The notes: generated from the letters alone by a model not told the origin. Shown: positions 36,809 through 48,950, numbered from the stretch's first letter. The stretch: 64,000 bases of DNA from Actinobacteria bacterium IMCC26207 (GCA_001025035.1 LCZK01000009.1:124001-188000), one strand, 5' to 3'. Made by a program: numbers and translations.

Positions 36809-37348
36809 TCACTTACCGGCCTTGCCGGCCTTGCGGCGAACGTGCTCGCCGACGTAGCGAACACCCTTGCCCTTGTATGGCTCTGGCTTACGCCAGGCCC
36901 GGATGTCGGCGGCCACTTGACCGACCAACTGCTTATCAATCCCGTGAACCTCGATGCGAGTGGGGACTGGAACTACGAAAGAGATTCCCTGTGGGGCAGA
37001 AACCAAGACGGGATGCGAGAAGCCAAGAGCTAACTCAAGGCCATCCTTGCCCTTGGCGGCAGCGCGGTAACCAACGCCGACGATATCAAGTTCCTTTCGG
37101 AACCCGTCAGTGACGCCAATCACCATGTTGGCAACTAGGGATCGCATGAGGCCGTGCATGGCACGACTCTCACGCTCATCATCTTTGCGCTCTACCAACA
37201 GCGTTGCGCCCTCTTGACGAACAGAGACCTGCTCGACAAGCACACGGGTCAACTCGCCCTTGGGGCCCTTGACAGTCAGGCTTGAACCAGAAATCTGGAT
37301 ATCAACCCCGCTTGGAACATCAATTGGTGCTTTACCGATTCTTGACAT
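36809..37348 (-). CDS. rplF: 50S ribosomal protein L6
   Basis: The 179-residue protein is uL6 ([47 protein letters not shown] and the C-terminal [17 protein letters not shown]). It lies 11 nt after rpsH. Confidence 0.98.
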   Translation of the reverse strand: MSRIGKAPIDVPSGVDIQISGSSLTVKGPKGELTRVLVEQVSVRQEGATLLVERKDDERESRAMHGLMRSLVANMVIGVTDGFRKELDIVGVGYRAAAKGKDGLELALGFSHPVLVSAPQGISFVVPVPTRIEVHGIDKQLVGQVAADIRAWRKPEPYKGKGVRYVGEHVRRKAGKAGK

Positions 37349-37359
37349 GAGTTCGATCC

Positions 37360-37764
37360 TTACCAGACGTGGCAGAGCACTTCACCACCGACTCGCTGGC
37401 GACGTGCCTCGCGGTCGGTCATGAGACCCTTGCTCGTGGATAGGACTGCAATTCCGAGACCGCCGAGAACACGCTCGACCTCGTTGTGCTTACGGTAAAC
37501 CCGCAAGCCTGGCTTGGAAATGCGACGGATACCAGAGATCACCCTGCGGCGTTCCTCTGAGTACTTCATATCGATCTTCAGCACGTTGCCAGGGCCCTTT
37601 GAGTTTTCTCCGATGGAGAAGCCAACGATGTAGCCCTCCTTCACAAGAACTCCAGCGAGTGCTTCTTTTTGTTTTGAAGCCGGCATCAGGACCTCGTCGT
37701 GCATCGCCACATTGGCGTTACGCAGACGGGTCAACATGTCAGCAATAGGGTCGGTCATCGTCAT
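37360..37764 (-). CDS. rpsH: 30S ribosomal protein S8
   Basis: The 134-residue protein is uS8 ([33 protein letters not shown] and [22 protein letters not shown], ending CHVW). In E. coli S8 represses the spc operon; a comparable site before rplE was not evident to me. It follows rpsN at 16 nt. Confidence 0.98.
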   Translation of the reverse strand: MTMTDPIADMLTRLRNANVAMHDEVLMPASKQKEALAGVLVKEGYIVGFSIGENSKGPGNVLKIDMKYSEERRRVISGIRRISKPGLRVYRKHNEVERVLGGLGIAVLSTSKGLMTDREARRQRVGGEVLCHVW

Positions 37765-37780
37765 AGTCGGTTCTCTCCCC

Positions 37781-37966
37781 TCACCAGCTGGCCTTGGTGA
37801 CGCCTGGGATCTCGCCGGCGTGAGCCAACTGCCTCAGGCATACACGGCACAAGCCATATTTGCGATATACCGAGCGCGGACGCCCACAACGGCGACAACG
37901 GGTGTAACCGCGCACTTTGAATTTGGGCTTGCGCTGCTGCTTCTGCTTCAGTGCCTCGGTAGCCAT
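37781..37966 (-). CDS. rpsN: 30S ribosomal protein S14, zinc type
   Basis: The 61-residue protein ([20 protein letters not shown] then [28 protein letters not shown]) is the short type Z uS14 with a CxxC...CxxC zinc site. The ATG at 37964-37966 behind GGAAGG gives the exact family length; the longer open frame upstream lies inside rplE. Confidence 0.97.
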   Translation of the reverse strand: MATEALKQKQQRKPKFKVRGYTRCRRCGRPRSVYRKYGLCRVCLRQLAHAGEIPGVTKASW

Positions 37967-37967
37967 C

Positions 37968-38537
37968 TCAGATTCCTTCCCGACGGAATGGGAAGCCGAA
38001 AGCATCAAGAAGTGCTTTGCCCTCGGCGTCTGTTCTCGCGGTTGTCACAATGGTGATGTCCATGCCACGTGAGGCATCGACCTTGTCGTAATCAATCTCG
38101 GGGAAGATCAATTGCTCGGTAACTCCGAACGTATAGTTCCCCCGGCCGTCGAAGCTCTTCGAGGGCAATCCACGAAAGTCGCGGATACGGGGAATCGCCA
38201 AGGTGACCAGGCGATCAAAGAACTCCCACATCTGATCGCCGCGAAGAGTGACCTTCACGCCAATCGCGTTTCCTTCACGAAGCTTGAAACCCGCAATGGA
38301 CTTCTTCGCCTTGGTGATCACTGGCTTCTGGCCGGTAATCGCCGTGATGTCGGTCACGATTTTTTCTAGCAGGCCTTTATTGTCGACTGCAGCACCTGCA
38401 CCGACGTTGACCACGATCTTTTCAAACCGGGGTACCTCCATGACATTGCTCAGTTCGAGCGTGGTCTTGAGGTTGTCCCGGATTTCTTCGTTGTACTTCA
38501 CCTTGAGGCGAGGAACGATGGCGGTACTAGTACTCAC
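37968..38537 (-). CDS. rplE: 50S ribosomal protein L5
   Basis: The 189-residue protein is uL5 ([21 protein letters not shown], here split as [14 protein letters not shown] and [48 protein letters not shown]). It binds 5S rRNA. It begins with GTG overlapping the rplX stop by 4 nt. Confidence 0.98.
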   Translation of the reverse strand: MSTSTAIVPRLKVKYNEEIRDNLKTTLELSNVMEVPRFEKIVVNVGAGAAVDNKGLLEKIVTDITAITGQKPVITKAKKSIAGFKLREGNAIGVKVTLRGDQMWEFFDRLVTLAIPRIRDFRGLPSKSFDGRGNYTFGVTEQLIFPEIDYDKVDASRGMDITIVTTARTDAEGKALLDAFGFPFRREGI

Positions 38538-38839
38538 AGTTCTCCTCCGTTAGCTCGAGCAACTCGAACTTTGGTTCCGTCCGCATCTACGCGATATCCA
38601 ACACGTGTTGGCTTACCGTCAGAATCGAGCAGAGCCACGTTGGAAGCGTCGATAGGCATGATCTTGTCGATAATGCCGCCCTGCTGCAGTGCCCGAGTTG
38701 GCTTCTGGTGACGCTTGGCGATGTGCACGCCTTCGACTGTCACCTGCTTCTTCTTGGGATCCACAGAGAGAACTTCGCCCTCTTTGCCACGGTACTTTCC
38801 AGTCAGCACCCGAACATGGTCACCTTTACGGATCTTCAT
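38534..38839 (-). CDS. rplX: 50S ribosomal protein L24
   Basis: The 101-residue protein is uL24, with the KOW start [20 protein letters not shown], then [12 protein letters not shown] and [17 protein letters not shown]. It lies one base after rplN. Confidence 0.98.
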   Translation of the reverse strand: MKIRKGDHVRVLTGKYRGKEGEVLSVDPKKKQVTVEGVHIAKRHQKPTRALQQGGIIDKIMPIDASNVALLDSDGKPTRVGYRVDADGTKVRVARANGGEL

Positions 38840-38840
38840 C

Positions 38841-39209
38841 TCAGATCACCTCCGGAGCAAGCGAGACAATGCGCATAAACTTCTTGTCACGCAGTTCACG
38901 GCCGACAGGGCCAAAGATGCGTGTTCCACGTGGCTGCTTCTGATCATTGATCAGAACTGCTGCGTTCTCGTCAAAGCGGATGTAGCTGCCGTCGGAGCGA
39001 CGTCGTTCCTTCTTTGTGCGAACAATGACGCACTTGACGACTTCGCCCTTCTTGACTGCGGCACCAGGAAGCGCATCTTTGACAGTGGCAACAACCACGT
39101 CTCCGATTCCTGCATAACGTCGCTTGGACCCGCCGAGAACCTTGATCACCAAGATTTCACGAGCACCAGAGTTGTCTGCAACCCGAAGTCGGGTCTCCTG
39201 CTGAATCAT
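38841..39209 (-). CDS. rplN: 50S ribosomal protein L14
   Basis: The 122-residue protein is uL14 ([60 protein letters not shown] and [13 protein letters not shown]). The start overlaps the rpsQ stop (ATGA). Confidence 0.98.
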   Translation of the reverse strand: MIQQETRLRVADNSGAREILVIKVLGGSKRRYAGIGDVVVATVKDALPGAAVKKGEVVKCVIVRTKKERRRSDGSYIRFDENAAVLINDQKQPRGTRIFGPVGRELRDKKFMRIVSLAPEVI

Positions 39210-39484
39210 CTTGCACGCTCCAGCACTTCAACGATGCGCCAGCGCTTGGTCTTGGACAGTGGCCGGGTCTCTGCAATGCGAACCCGATCACCGATGTGTA
39301 GATCGTTCTCTTCGTCATGCACGTACAGCTTTTTGGCCCGCTGCACCGTCTTGTTATAACGAATATGGCGTACACGTTCGGTCACGGTGACCACTGCAGT
39401 ACGGTCCATTTTGTCGGAGGTAACAATGCCTTCACGAACCTTGCGGGCGCTGCGCTCCGGCGTTGTTGAAGCTGTATCGCTCAT
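39206..39484 (-). CDS. rpsQ: 30S ribosomal protein S17
   Basis: The uS17 protein (92 residues from the ATG at 39482-39484) has [40 protein letters not shown] and [22 protein letters not shown] one codon earlier is also possible, but the ATG overlaps the rpmC stop (TGATG) and lies behind GGAGG. The N-terminus carries ~12 additional Ser/Thr-rich residues. Confidence 0.96.
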   Translation of the reverse strand: MSDTASTTPERSARKVREGIVTSDKMDRTAVVTVTERVRHIRYNKTVQRAKKLYVHDEENDLHIGDRVRIAETRPLSKTKRWRIVEVLERAR

Positions 39485-39711
39485 CACGCCTCACCTCCAG
39501 CAGCGGCTTCTGCAGCTGCGATTTCACGGGCCCGTAACTCGGTGAAGAGTCGGGCGATGTCTCGTTTGGTCTGAGTCATGCGAGCAAAGTTCTCAAGCTG
39601 ACCTGTTGCAAGTTGGAACCGAAGCTTGAACAAGCGGTCCTTTTCTTCTGCGATCCGCTCGATGAGTTCAACATCACCTAGATCGCGTGCAGTACTAGTG
39701 GTCTTCGCCAT
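39484..39711 (-). CDS. rpmC: 50S ribosomal protein L29
   Basis: The 75-residue two-helix protein is uL29 (ELIERIAEEKDRLFKLRFQL, then ATGQLENFARMTQTKRDIARLFT). A short Ala/Glu-rich C-terminal tail (AAAEAAAGGEA) follows the fold. Its ATG overlaps the rplP stop. Confidence 0.96.
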   Translation of the reverse strand: MAKTTSTARDLGDVELIERIAEEKDRLFKLRFQLATGQLENFARMTQTKRDIARLFTELRAREIAAAEAAAGGEA

Positions 39712-40127
39712 CAGAAGGTCTCCTCGCGAGTGATGATGCGGGCCTTGATCGGAAGCTTCTGGATTGCACGATTGAGCGCACCACGAGCAATTTCATCGTC
39801 TGGGTAGGAGAGCTCAAAGAGCACTCGCCCTGGACGAACGACTGCGACCCAAAGCTCTGGGTTGCCCTTGCCAGAACCCATACGGGTTTCGGCGGGTTTC
39901 TGAGTGACGGGCTTATCTGGGAACACGTTGATCCAGACCTTGCCGCCACGCTTGATATGGCGGGTCATGGCAATACGTGCTGCCTCAATCTGACGAGCAG
40001 TAATCCAACCTGGCTCAAGAGCCTGGATACCGTACTGTCCGAAGTTGACCTCGGTGCCACCCTTCGCGGTGCCCTTAGTGCGACCGCGATGAGTCTTACG
40101 GTGTTTGACTTTCCTTGGCATCAACAT
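39711..40127 (-). CDS. rplP: 50S ribosomal protein L16
   Basis: The 138-residue protein is uL16 ([59 protein letters not shown] and [20 protein letters not shown]). The ATG at 40125-40127 precedes a second ATG two codons later; either could be used. It lies 2 nt after rpsC. Confidence 0.97.
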   Translation of the reverse strand: MLMPRKVKHRKTHRGRTKGTAKGGTEVNFGQYGIQALEPGWITARQIEAARIAMTRHIKRGGKVWINVFPDKPVTQKPAETRMGSGKGNPELWVAVVRPGRVLFELSYPDDEIARGALNRAIQKLPIKARIITREETF

Positions 40128-40129
40128 GA

Positions 40130-41059
40130 TCAGTCACCGTCCCCTTGGCGGAAATGCTGCGGAGAGGTGTCATCTTTAGACTTTGTCGAACGCTCAATCT
40201 CTTCCTCTTCGGCGAGGAGTCGCTCGAACTCTGGATCAGCCTCACCAATCAGTGGCTTGATCTCTTCTTCAACATCAGCATCTGCATCAGTAGCTGTGTC
40301 TTCGCTCACTGTGGCTGGACGAGGGACGGTTACCGGGCGATTTGAGACCACCCGAGGCGTCATGTCGGTCAGTTCGCCAGTTGCGAGAGCTGCCTCTTTG
40401 GCAATCTTCTGCTCTTCAGTGTGCTTGTAGGGCAAGATGTCACCCTTGTAAATCCAGACCTTGACGCCAATGCGACCGTAGGTGGTCTTGGCTTCACGGA
40501 AGCCGTAGTCAATATCGGCGCGAAGGGTGTGGAGTGGAACTCGACCTTCTCGGTACCACTCGGTACGAGCCATCTCCGAGCCACCAAGACGGCCCGAGCA
40601 CTGAACACGAATACCAAGTGCTCCGGCTTTTTGGGCATTCTGCACAGCGCGCTTCATGGCACGTCGGAAGGCCACACGGTTGGTCAGCTGATCGGCAACA
40701 CCCTGAGCAATCAGAGCAGCATCAAGTTCTGGCTGCTTAATCTCTTGGATATTGAGCTGGACCTTTGGATTGCCAGTCATTTTGGTCAGGTCAGTACGAA
40801 GCTCATCTGCCTGAGCACCACGTCGTCCGATGACGATTCCAGGACGTGCAGTGTGAACGTCGATCCGCAAGCGGTCGAGGGTGCGCTCAATCTCTACCCG
40901 ACTGATAGCTGCGCTGGGCAACTTTTCCATCAAGTACTCGCGAACTTTCCAGTCCTCGGTGAGGTATTCCACGTATTCACCACGAGTGGCAAACCAGTGC
41001 GACTTCCAGTCGGTAGTAATACCGAGACGGAAGCCATAGGGATTGACTTTCTGACCCAT
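40130..41059 (-). CDS. rpsC: 30S ribosomal protein S3 with extended acidic tail
   Basis: The 309-residue uS3 has the conserved start [13 protein letters not shown], the KH domain around [15 protein letters not shown] (about 74-88) and the C-terminal domain to [10 protein letters not shown] (about 212). After this, about 90 residues are acidic and low in complexity ([34 protein letters not shown]), longer than most S3 tails. The start overlaps the rplV stop (TGATG). Confidence 0.96.
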   Translation of the reverse strand: MGQKVNPYGFRLGITTDWKSHWFATRGEYVEYLTEDWKVREYLMEKLPSAAISRVEIERTLDRLRIDVHTARPGIVIGRRGAQADELRTDLTKMTGNPKVQLNIQEIKQPELDAALIAQGVADQLTNRVAFRRAMKRAVQNAQKAGALGIRVQCSGRLGGSEMARTEWYREGRVPLHTLRADIDYGFREAKTTYGRIGVKVWIYKGDILPYKHTEEQKIAKEAALATGELTDMTPRVVSNRPVTVPRPATVSEDTATDADADVEEEIKPLIGEADPEFERLLAEEEEIERSTKSKDDTSPQHFRQGDGD

Positions 41060-41820
41060 CAGTCTTCCTTCTTGTCGGACTCAGCGGCAGAGTCATCATC
41101 AGAGGCTGCGTCCTGCGCAACATCTTCAGCTTCAACAGCCTCATCAGGAACTTCTTCAGTCTCGCCAGCTTCAGCAGCCTCATCAGCGACTACTGCAGTC
41201 TCAGCAGCCTCGTCGACAACCTCTGCAGGATCGGTGGTTACAGCATCATCAACTGCTGTCTCATCAACTGCTGTCTCATCAACTGCTGACTCATCAACTG
41301 CTGCTGCTGCCTCGCCTACTGACTCTGTAGCTTTTGGCTCTCCGGAGCGACTGCGAGAAACCCGACGTGCACGGTCAGCCGAGGGGCTTGATGCAGTTTG
41401 GCCCTTGGCGGCGAGACGTGCATTGCGGCGATCCAGCTCGGTCTGTGTATACCGGCCAACGATCACCGTAATGTGACAGGTCCTCTTGCGAATCCTGGTT
41501 GCACGACCACGAGCTCGTGGGCGCCAGCGCTTCATGGTTGAGCCCTCATCTGCATAGCAAGCAGAGACAAAAAGCTCATCTGGGGGAATGTCGTTATTGT
41601 TTGCTGCGTTCGCCACAGCCGAATCGAGAACCTTTGCGACTTCATCTGCCGCCGAGCGCTCGCAGAACTGAAGAATGGTTCGTGCTTCTGCTACTGACTT
41701 GTTGCGGATGAGGTCAAGAACCTCACGCGCCTTGTAGGCAGAGAACCCGGCACTGCGATGCACTGCACGCACACCTGGGCGCTCATTGGTCTTGCGCTCA
41801 TCAAACTGAATGCTGGCCAT
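41059..41820 (-). CDS. rplV: 50S ribosomal protein L22 with 130-residue acidic tail
   Basis: Residues 1-122 are a normal uL22 ([39 protein letters not shown] and the loop region [20 protein letters not shown] that lines the peptide exit tunnel). Residues 123-253 form a tail that is first basic ([13 protein letters not shown]) and then strongly acidic and Ala/Thr/Val-rich, including VDETA repeats encoded by a 15-bp minisatellite at 41246-41305. L22 is usually ~110-130 residues. The tail lies at the outside mouth of the tunnel if the fold is normal. The start overlaps the rpsS stop (TAATG). Confidence 0.95.
   Translation of the reverse strand: MASIQFDERKTNERPGVRAVHRSAGFSAYKAREVLDLIRNKSVAEARTILQFCERSAADEVAKVLDSAVANAANNNDIPPDELFVSACYADEGSTMKRWRPRARGRATRIRKRTCHITVIVGRYTQTELDRRNARLAAKGQTASSPSADRARRVSRSRSGEPKATESVGEAAAAVDESAVDETAVDETAVDDAVTTDPAEVVDEAAETAVVADEAAEAGETEEVPDEAVEAEDVAQDAASDDDSAAESDKKED
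41246..41305 (-). repeat. 15-bp coding minisatellite in the rplV tail
   Basis: Four 15-bp copies (TCATCAACTGCTGTC on the plus strand, differing by one or two bases) encode the [10 protein letters not shown] repeats of the L22 tail. Confidence 0.9.
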
Positions 41821-42104
41821 TATCGACGGCCCTTCGCTGACTTCTCTTGACCTGCGTGGAACTTGAAGGTTCGAGTAGGCGCAAATTCGCCGAGCTTGTG
41901 GCCCACCATGGATTCGGTGATGTACACGGGGACGTGTTTGCGCCCATCGTGTACAGCAATGGTGTGCCCAACCATGTCGGGAATAATTGTTGACCTGCGT
42001 GACCAGGTCTTGATGACGGTTTTTTGACCCGTTTCGTTGAGGGCGTCCACCTTTTTGAGCAGGTGGTCGTCCACGAAAGGGCCCTTCTTTAGGCTGCGTG
42101 GCAT
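41820..42104 (-). CDS. rpsS: 30S ribosomal protein S19
   Basis: The 94-residue protein is uS19 ([60 protein letters not shown]). It lies 17 nt after rplB. Confidence 0.98.
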   Translation of the reverse strand: MPRSLKKGPFVDDHLLKKVDALNETGQKTVIKTWSRRSTIIPDMVGHTIAVHDGRKHVPVYITESMVGHKLGEFAPTRTFKFHAGQEKSAKGRR

Positions 42105-42121
42105 CGTTTTCCTCGCTCAGA

Positions 42122-42958
42122 TCACCGGCGTGAGCCGCGGGTGCGGCGACGTCGGACGATCAGCTTCTGTGACGGCTTATTCTTGTCTCGGGTGCGGCCC
42201 TCGGGCTTGCCCCACGGCGACACCGGATGGCGTCCGCCGGATGTCTTACCCTCGCCACCACCGTGTGGATGGTCGACGGGGTTCATGGCAACACCGCGGG
42301 TTTGAGGACGAACGCCCTTCCAGCGGTTACGACCGGCCTTACCGATCTTGATCAAGTCATGCTCGGAGTTACCAACCTCGCCCACCGTTGCACGGCAGTC
42401 GATTGGAACCCGACGCATTTCAGTAGATGGCAGTCGCAGCGTGGCGAAATCGCCCTCTTTAGCTACGAGCTGAACGCTCGCACCTGCGGAGCGGGCCATC
42501 TTGCCGCCGGCTCCAGCTTGGAGTTCAACGTTGTGAACCACAGTTCCAACTGGGATATAGCGAAGGGGAAGCGCATTGCCGACCCGAATCTCTGAGCCCT
42601 GACCAGACTGAACACGATCACCAACGGTGAGGTCCTTGGGAGCGAGGATGTAGCGCTTCTCTCCGTCTGCATAGTGCAGCAGTGCGATTCGGCAGGTGCG
42701 ATTGGGGTCATATTCAATGGTCGCAACCTTGGCCGGAATTCCGTCCTTCTTGCGCTTGAAGTCAATGACTCGGTATTGCTGCTTGTGGCCACCACCGCGG
42801 TGACGTGAAGTCTTGCGGCCGTGGTTGTTACGCCCACCAGTACGAGACTTCTTGAGCAGCAACGACTTTTCTGGCCGATCCGTGGTCAGTTCAGCAAAGT
42901 CTGAAACTGTCTGAAACCGGCGACCAGGGCTTGTTGGCTTACGCTTGCGTACACCCAT
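42122..42958 (-). CDS. rplB: 50S ribosomal protein L2
   Basis: The 278-residue protein is uL2 ([79 protein letters not shown]). The histidine-containing [10 protein letters not shown] loop near the peptidyl transferase centre is intact. It is one base from rplW. Confidence 0.98.
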   Translation of the reverse strand: MGVRKRKPTSPGRRFQTVSDFAELTTDRPEKSLLLKKSRTGGRNNHGRKTSRHRGGGHKQQYRVIDFKRKKDGIPAKVATIEYDPNRTCRIALLHYADGEKRYILAPKDLTVGDRVQSGQGSEIRVGNALPLRYIPVGTVVHNVELQAGAGGKMARSAGASVQLVAKEGDFATLRLPSTEMRRVPIDCRATVGEVGNSEHDLIKIGKAGRNRWKGVRPQTRGVAMNPVDHPHGGGEGKTSGGRHPVSPWGKPEGRTRDKNKPSQKLIVRRRRTRGSRR

Positions 42959-42959
42959 C

Positions 42960-43259
42960 TCACTTCACCTCGAACAGATCGATTTGAGCGCCGCTGGGAT
43001 CGAGGGTGATGATCGCCCTCTTGATGTCCGGGCGACTTCCCATGGTAGGGCTCTTGCGATTGCGCTTGCGCTTGCCCTTACGGTTCAGGGTGTTGACATT
43101 CTTGACCTTGACTCCGGGCCAAATTGCCTGCACAGCGTCACGAATTTCTGGCTTCGAGGCTTGAGTTGCTACCTCGAAGGTATACACACCAGTGTCGAGC
43201 AGCCCGTAGGACTTCTCGCTGACCACTGGGCGCAGGATGACGTCTCGTGGATCTTTCAT
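42960..43259 (-). CDS. rplW: 50S ribosomal protein L23
   Basis: The 99-residue protein is uL23 ([60 protein letters not shown]). It is a docking site for trigger factor and SRP at the tunnel exit. It overlaps rplD by 4 nt. Confidence 0.98.
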   Translation of the reverse strand: MKDPRDVILRPVVSEKSYGLLDTGVYTFEVATQASKPEIRDAVQAIWPGVKVKNVNTLNRKGKRKRNRKSPTMGSRPDIKRAIITLDPSGAQIDLFEVK

Positions 43260-43924
43260 TCTGAGTCCTCGTTGCTGGAAGTGGAGGATGCAGCGCTGGC
43301 TTCGTTACTTGGAGCCGCGCTGATTGGCAGGGTGGCACTAGTAAAGACCACGTAATCGCTGACCAACACGTCGTAGGTATTGAGTTCTCCAGGGGTAACG
43401 ATGTGTACACCGGGAAGATTGCGGAAGCTCTGATGTGCAACCTTGTCGGTTGCATCAATCACGAGCAAGGAGCGACCAATCACGCCTAGCGACAGAAGTG
43501 CGGCTTGGGCATCTTTGGTCTTTGGTGCCTCAAAATCCCACCCGGAAACCACGACAACTTTGTCTTCAGCGGCACGGTCTGACAGTGCGGAACGAAGAGC
43601 AAGTCGCTTCATCTTCTTCGGGGTCTTCTGGTCGTACTTGCGGGGCTTTGGCCCGAGAGCCACACCGCCACCGCGCCATTGTGGAGCGCGAATAGATCCG
43701 GCACGCGCACGGCCAGTTCCCTTTTGCTTGAACGGCTTGGCACCGCCACCAGACACCTCTGCTCGGGTCTTTGTGGACTGAGTTCCTGAACGCTTCGCAG
43801 CAAGCTGAGCTGTGACCACCTGATGCATCACTGCAACGTTGGGTTCAATTCCAAAAATCTCATCTTCGAGAGCAACTTTGCCCTCGTCTTTGCCGGTGCG
43901 AGACCGCAGTGTCACGGTAGGCAT
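43256..43924 (-). CDS. rplD: 50S ribosomal protein L4
   Basis: The 222-residue protein is uL4 (KRSGTQSTKTRAEVSGGGAK, PFKQKGTGRARAGSIRAPQW, GGGVALGPKPRKYDQKTPKK, the tunnel loop). It ends with a Ser/Ala/Glu-rich tail of ~20 residues ([17 protein letters not shown]). Its ATG overlaps the rplC stop. Confidence 0.97.
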   Translation of the reverse strand: MPTVTLRSRTGKDEGKVALEDEIFGIEPNVAVMHQVVTAQLAAKRSGTQSTKTRAEVSGGGAKPFKQKGTGRARAGSIRAPQWRGGGVALGPKPRKYDQKTPKKMKRLALRSALSDRAAEDKVVVVSGWDFEAPKTKDAQAALLSLGVIGRSLLVIDATDKVAHQSFRNLPGVHIVTPGELNTYDVLVSDYVVFTSATLPISAAPSNEASAASSTSSNEDSE

Positions 43925-44586
43925 CAGGAAGCACCTCCCTTGGCAGTGGCTCGGCCCTTGACCGCATTACGAATGAGTACAAGACCGCCACGTGGGCCGG
44001 GAACGGAGCCTCGGACCAACACAACCTGTTGTTCGTTGTCTGCACGAACGACCTCGAGGTTGAGTGTGGTTACCTTGTCGGTTCCCATGCGCCCAGCCAT
44101 ACGGACACCCTTGAACACGCGTGCTGGTGTTGCACACTGCCCAATAGCACCTGGCTTGCGGTGAACTCGGTGAGCACCGTGGGATGCGGGCATACCCTTG
44201 AATCCGTGGCGCTTCATGACGCCGGCGAATCCCTTGCCCTTGCTCGTAGCAGTGACATCGATCAATTCACCAGCCTCGAACAACTCGGCACTGAGCTCTT
44301 GGCCAACTTGGTACTCAGAGGTGTCATCGATGCGGAGTTCAACAAGCCTGACTCCTGGCTCGACTCCAGCCGCTGCGAACTGCCCGGCCTTGGGCTTGGT
44401 GAGCTTGCGAGCATCACGATGCCCATAAGTCACCTGCAAGGCGCTGTATCCGTCACGTTCTTGGGTGCGCAGTTGCACCACACGGGCTGGCGTTACGCGC
44501 AGCACGGTGACGGGCACGACGTTATTGTCGGCGTCCCAGATCTGGGTCATGCCCAGCTTCTCTCCTACGATTGCTTTCTTCGCCAT
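43924..44586 (-). CDS. rplC: 50S ribosomal protein L3
   Basis: The 220-residue protein is uL3 ([76 protein letters not shown]). It is preceded by a 367-nt non-coding stretch instead of following rpsJ closely, which suggests its own promoter or a regulatory leader. Confidence 0.98.
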   Translation of the reverse strand: MAKKAIVGEKLGMTQIWDADNNVVPVTVLRVTPARVVQLRTQERDGYSALQVTYGHRDARKLTKPKAGQFAAAGVEPGVRLVELRIDDTSEYQVGQELSAELFEAGELIDVTATSKGKGFAGVMKRHGFKGMPASHGAHRVHRKPGAIGQCATPARVFKGVRMAGRMGTDKVTTLNLEVVRADNEQQVVLVRGSVPGPRGGLVLIRNAVKGRATAKGGAS

Positions 44587-44953
44587 GGTGGCTTCGTCCT
44601 TTGGCGTGGTCGATCGGCTACTTCCCTTTGAGGCTCAAGAACCTTTCCGGAAAGATGCCGCTCACGCGGGCGCTCCGCACAGGAAACCCTGGCGGAGCGA
44701 CGTTTCGGTTGTGCCGTGCGGTTCCTATCAAGAATTGCTTCTCTTTAGGCCTACTCGGACGTCGATTGATGCGGGCCCCATTTCGCCCTAAGACCAGTGC
44801 GGAGTACGCACCTTGCTGTGAGACTTGCCGGGGATTGAATCACATAAGCAGATGACTGCTCATGACGACTGGTTGAACTTAGCAGTGACCAGTGCTGGAT
44901 CCAAATCCAATGTTGCGACTCTGCAGCACGGGACTCCTGTAGTTCAGAACAGG
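44587..44953 (-). promoter_or_regulatory. Non-coding rpsJ-rplC gap with strong hairpin (candidate r-protein leader)
   Basis: No protein-like frame with a credible start fills this 367-nt gap. On the minus strand a 12-bp hairpin with one bulge and a GTTT loop (CGCTCCGCCAGG / CCTGTGCGGAGCG, 44671-44699) lies about 85 nt upstream of rplC. It is followed by a perfect 12-bp palindrome CTTTCCGGAAAG (44643-44654). A smaller GTGCG/CGCAC stem lies further upstream (near 44800). The rplC ribosome-binding site is weak (AAAGGACGAAG). I see no near-consensus promoter. An autoregulatory leader like that for L4 of the E. coli S10 operon is a plausible inference. Confidence 0.5.
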
Positions 44954-45274
44954 TTATGCGTCTTGAATCTTGATCTCGATATCTACTCCAGCAGGAAGAT
45001 CTAAGCGCTGAAGCGAGTCCACCGTTTTGGGGCTGGGCTCAATAATGTCGATGAGGCGCTTGTGAATGCGCATCTCGAAGTGCTCACGTGAATCCTTGTC
45101 CTTGTGGGGCGAGCGGATCACAGTAAAGCGGTGCTTCTCTGTAGGGAGTGGCACTGGTCCACGAATCTTTGCTCCGGTACGAGTCACAGTCTCAACAATT
45201 TTTTGTGTCGACTGATCGATGACCTCATGGTCGTATGCCTTCAGGCGGATTCGGATCTTCTGTTCTACTGCCAC
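44954..45274 (-). CDS. rpsJ: 30S ribosomal protein S10
   Basis: The 106-residue protein is uS10/NusE ([60 protein letters not shown]). Besides its ribosomal role it bridges NusG and antitermination complexes. The start is a GTG. It is isolated between a tuf terminator 123 nt upstream and a long gap downstream. Confidence 0.98.
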   Translation of the reverse strand: MAVEQKIRIRLKAYDHEVIDQSTQKIVETVTRTGAKIRGPVPLPTEKHRFTVIRSPHKDKDSREHFEMRIHKRLIDIIEPSPKTVDSLQRLDLPAGVDIEIKIQDA

Positions 45275-45397
45275 TGAAACTCGCTTCTACATGACCCGTC
45301 TGGGGTCGGATGTCATCGACTGTCAAGGAACGACTCGGTTTGCCGAGCGGCGCAACTGTAGCGGGAGGGTTGCCCTCAACGCCAGACGAACAAGAAA

Positions 45398-45417
45398 GGG
45401 CACCCGATTGGGCGCCC
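45398..45417 (-). terminator. Terminator downstream of tuf
   Basis: An 8-bp stem (GGGCGCCC / GGGTGCCC with one G-U pair) and a 4-nt AATC loop are followed by CCTTTCTTGTTC, a partly U-rich stretch. It lies about 70 nt after the tuf stop. Confidence 0.6.
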
Positions 45418-45446
45418 CACCTTGCACTTCGAGTCATTTTCTTAGC

Positions 45447-45467
45447 TGTTGTTACAGAGCAACAACA
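45447..45467 (-). promoter_or_regulatory. Hairpin just downstream of tuf
   Basis: A 7-bp TGTTGTT/AACAACA stem with a 7-nt loop lies about 20 nt after the tuf stop, upstream of the GC-rich terminator. It may protect the tuf mRNA 3' end. Confidence 0.4.
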
Positions 45468-45485
45468 ACCAAGGAACTGATGTAA

Positions 45486-46673
<1,188 letters not shown>

Positions 46674-46815
46674 GTGTGGCTTGCCTTTCGTGACTTCTTT
46701 TACATGAGTTGGTGGTTAATTAGGTGACCTTGCAACTCAATGAGTCGCTGCCATCTCTGGCTTGGTCGCGTCACCGAGCGACTTTTGAGCCACTGCGGTT
46801 TATTGATCCGACCAA

Positions 46816-46832
46816 GCACTAGAGGATAGTGC
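46816..46832 (-). promoter_or_regulatory. Hairpin in the fusA-tuf gap
   Basis: A perfect GCACTA/TAGTGC stem with a 5-nt loop lies 19 nt after the fusA stop. The rest of the 177-nt gap before tuf contains no gene. A TATCCT hexamer overlaps the hairpin but no -35 box fits, so no promoter is called. Confidence 0.35.
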
Positions 46833-46850
46833 CTGCCGGAGGTTACTAGA

Positions 46851-48950
46851 TCATTGACCGGTTACTCGCGCCACGATCTCTTCTTGAACGTTTCGAGGTG
46901 TTTGCTGATAGCTATGGAACTGCATCGTGTAGTTCGCACGACCTTGCGTCTTTGAGCGCAGGTCCGTTGAGTACCCGAACATCTCGGCGAGCGGAACCTC
47001 GGCGGAGACCACCTGCAGGTTTCCGCGCTGCTCCATCTTGCCGACTTTACCGCGACGTGAATTTAGGTCGCCGATGACATCGCCCATGTACTCCTCTGGG
47101 GTCACGACCTCTACGGCCATGATGGGTTCGAGTAGCACTGGTGTGGCTTTACGAACGGCTTCTTTGAAGCCCATCGTGCCAGCAATCTTGAAAGCCATTT
47201 CCGAAGAGTCAACGTCGTGGTAGTCGCCATCAAGCAGCCGGACCTTGATGTCCACCATGGGGAAACCGGCGAGCGTACCCGTAGTCATTGCATCGGAAAC
47301 ACCGTGACCGACTGAAGGGATGTATTCCTTGGGAATTCGACCACCAGAAATTTCGTCTGCAAACTCGTAACCACCGCCGGGGCCGGAGGGCTCGATAGCA
47401 ATGATGATCTTGGCGTACTGACCTGTTCCACCAGTCTGCTTCTTGTGCAGGTAGGTGTGGCTGTCAATGACCTTGGTAATGGTTTCACGGTAGGCAACCT
47501 GGGGCTTACCCACTGTTGCTTCTACTCTGAACTCTCGCATCATGCGGTCAACGAGGACCTCAAGGTGCAACTCGCCCATGCCCGAAATCAGGGTCTGACC
47601 AGTTTCCTCATCGGTCTGCACCCGGAAGGTGGGGTCTTCTTCAGAGAGCGAATACAAAGCCTTGGACATTTTGTCCTGATCAGCCTTGGTCTTGGGCTCT
47701 ACAGCAACCTGGATAACGGGGTCGGGGAACTCAAGGGATTCGAGTACCACCACGTCGTTCGGGTCACTCAGCGTGTCACCGGTACGTGTGTCTTTCAGGC
47801 CGATTCCGGCGACGATGTCTCCGGCGTAGACCGCATCTTGTTCGATCTGCTCATTGGCATGCATTTCGAGCACTCGCCCAATGCGTTCCTTGTTGCCTGA
47901 GCGGCTGTTGTAGACGGTGCCGCCCTTGTCCAGCTTGCCGGAGTACACACGGAAGTACGTGAGCTTGCCAACGTGAGGCGCCGTCATGATCTTGAATGCC
48001 AGCGCCGAGAAGGGCTCATCAGAGGAGGGCTTGCGCTCAACCTCTTCACCCTTTTTGTTGATGCCAACTACTGGTGGCAACTCTGCGGGCGAGGGCATGT
48101 ACCAGCACACTGCGTCAAGCAGTGGCTGAACACCCTTGTTCTTGAATGCAGTGCCGTTCAGCACGGGGACGACACCATGATGAATGGTTGCGTCACGCAG
48201 TGCTGCACGGATCTCTTCAGGAGAGATCTCTTGCTCGTTGAGGTACTTCTCCATGATCGTATCGGAGGTCTCTCCGAGCACGTCCATGAGCGCATCGCGA
48301 TATTCCTCAGAGAGTTCTTGCAGGTCTTCTGGGATGTCTACAACTTCCCAGCTAGCCCCAAGCTCCTCGCCATCCCACACCCATGCCTTCATGGTGATGA
48401 GATCGACGATGCCTCGGTAATCGCCCTCGGCGCCGATCGGCAACTGAATCACTGCCACGTTTGCTTGGAGGCGGTCCTTGATCGAGGCCAAGGAAGCATA
48501 AAAATCCGCCCCGGTGCGGTCCATCTTGTTGATGAAACACATGCGAGGAACTTTGTAGTTGTCAGCCTGCCGCCACACGGTCTCTGTTTGTGGCTCTACG
48601 CCGGCTACACCGTCGAACACCGCAACTGCGCCATCAAGTACTCGAAGCGAACGCTCAACCTCTACCGTGAAGTCGACGTGGCCGGGAGTATCGATGATCT
48701 GGATTCTGTGCTCAATCTTGTTGAGCGTGTCTGTCCAAAAAGCAGTAGTAGCAGCGGACGTGATCGTGATACCACGCTCTTGCTCTTGTTCCATCCAGTC
48801 CATGGTGGCAGCGCCCTCATGAACCTCACCGATTTTGTACGTCTTGCCTGTATAAAACAGGATCCGCTCAGTGGTCGTTGTTTTTCCAGCATCGATGTGA
48901 GCCATGATGCCGATATTGCGTGTTCGGTCGAGTGGAAACTGAGCCATCAT
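46851..48950 (-). CDS. fusA: Elongation factor G
   Basis: The 699-residue translocase GTPase has [20 protein letters not shown] (P-loop), [14 protein letters not shown] (switch I), [20 protein letters not shown] (switch II), [10 protein letters not shown] and the domain [21 protein letters not shown] region. Two tandem ATG codons could start it. It follows rpsG after a 160-nt gap with hairpins and tandem repeats. Confidence 0.99.
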   Translation of the reverse strand: MMAQFPLDRTRNIGIMAHIDAGKTTTTERILFYTGKTYKIGEVHEGAATMDWMEQEQERGITITSAATTAFWTDTLNKIEHRIQIIDTPGHVDFTVEVERSLRVLDGAVAVFDGVAGVEPQTETVWRQADNYKVPRMCFINKMDRTGADFYASLASIKDRLQANVAVIQLPIGAEGDYRGIVDLITMKAWVWDGEELGASWEVVDIPEDLQELSEEYRDALMDVLGETSDTIMEKYLNEQEISPEEIRAALRDATIHHGVVPVLNGTAFKNKGVQPLLDAVCWYMPSPAELPPVVGINKKGEEVERKPSSDEPFSALAFKIMTAPHVGKLTYFRVYSGKLDKGGTVYNSRSGNKERIGRVLEMHANEQIEQDAVYAGDIVAGIGLKDTRTGDTLSDPNDVVVLESLEFPDPVIQVAVEPKTKADQDKMSKALYSLSEEDPTFRVQTDEETGQTLISGMGELHLEVLVDRMMREFRVEATVGKPQVAYRETITKVIDSHTYLHKKQTGGTGQYAKIIIAIEPSGPGGGYEFADEISGGRIPKEYIPSVGHGVSDAMTTGTLAGFPMVDIKVRLLDGDYHDVDSSEMAFKIAGTMGFKEAVRKATPVLLEPIMAVEVVTPEEYMGDVIGDLNSRRGKVGKMEQRGNLQVVSAEVPLAEMFGYSTDLRSKTQGRANYTMQFHSYQQTPRNVQEEIVARVTGQ

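Noticed and set aside
36802-36939. N-terminally extended L18 (and similar extensions of S4, S7 and S14)
   Set aside because: Open frame continues upstream, but homology and the ribosome-binding site place the starts at 36801, 31777, 49582 and 37966.
44465-44855. Plus-strand frames spanning the rpsJ-rplC gap (108 and 94 codons)
   Set aside because: They overlap rplC or cross its start. There is no ribosome-binding site or homology-like motif, and the region is better explained as a structured leader.
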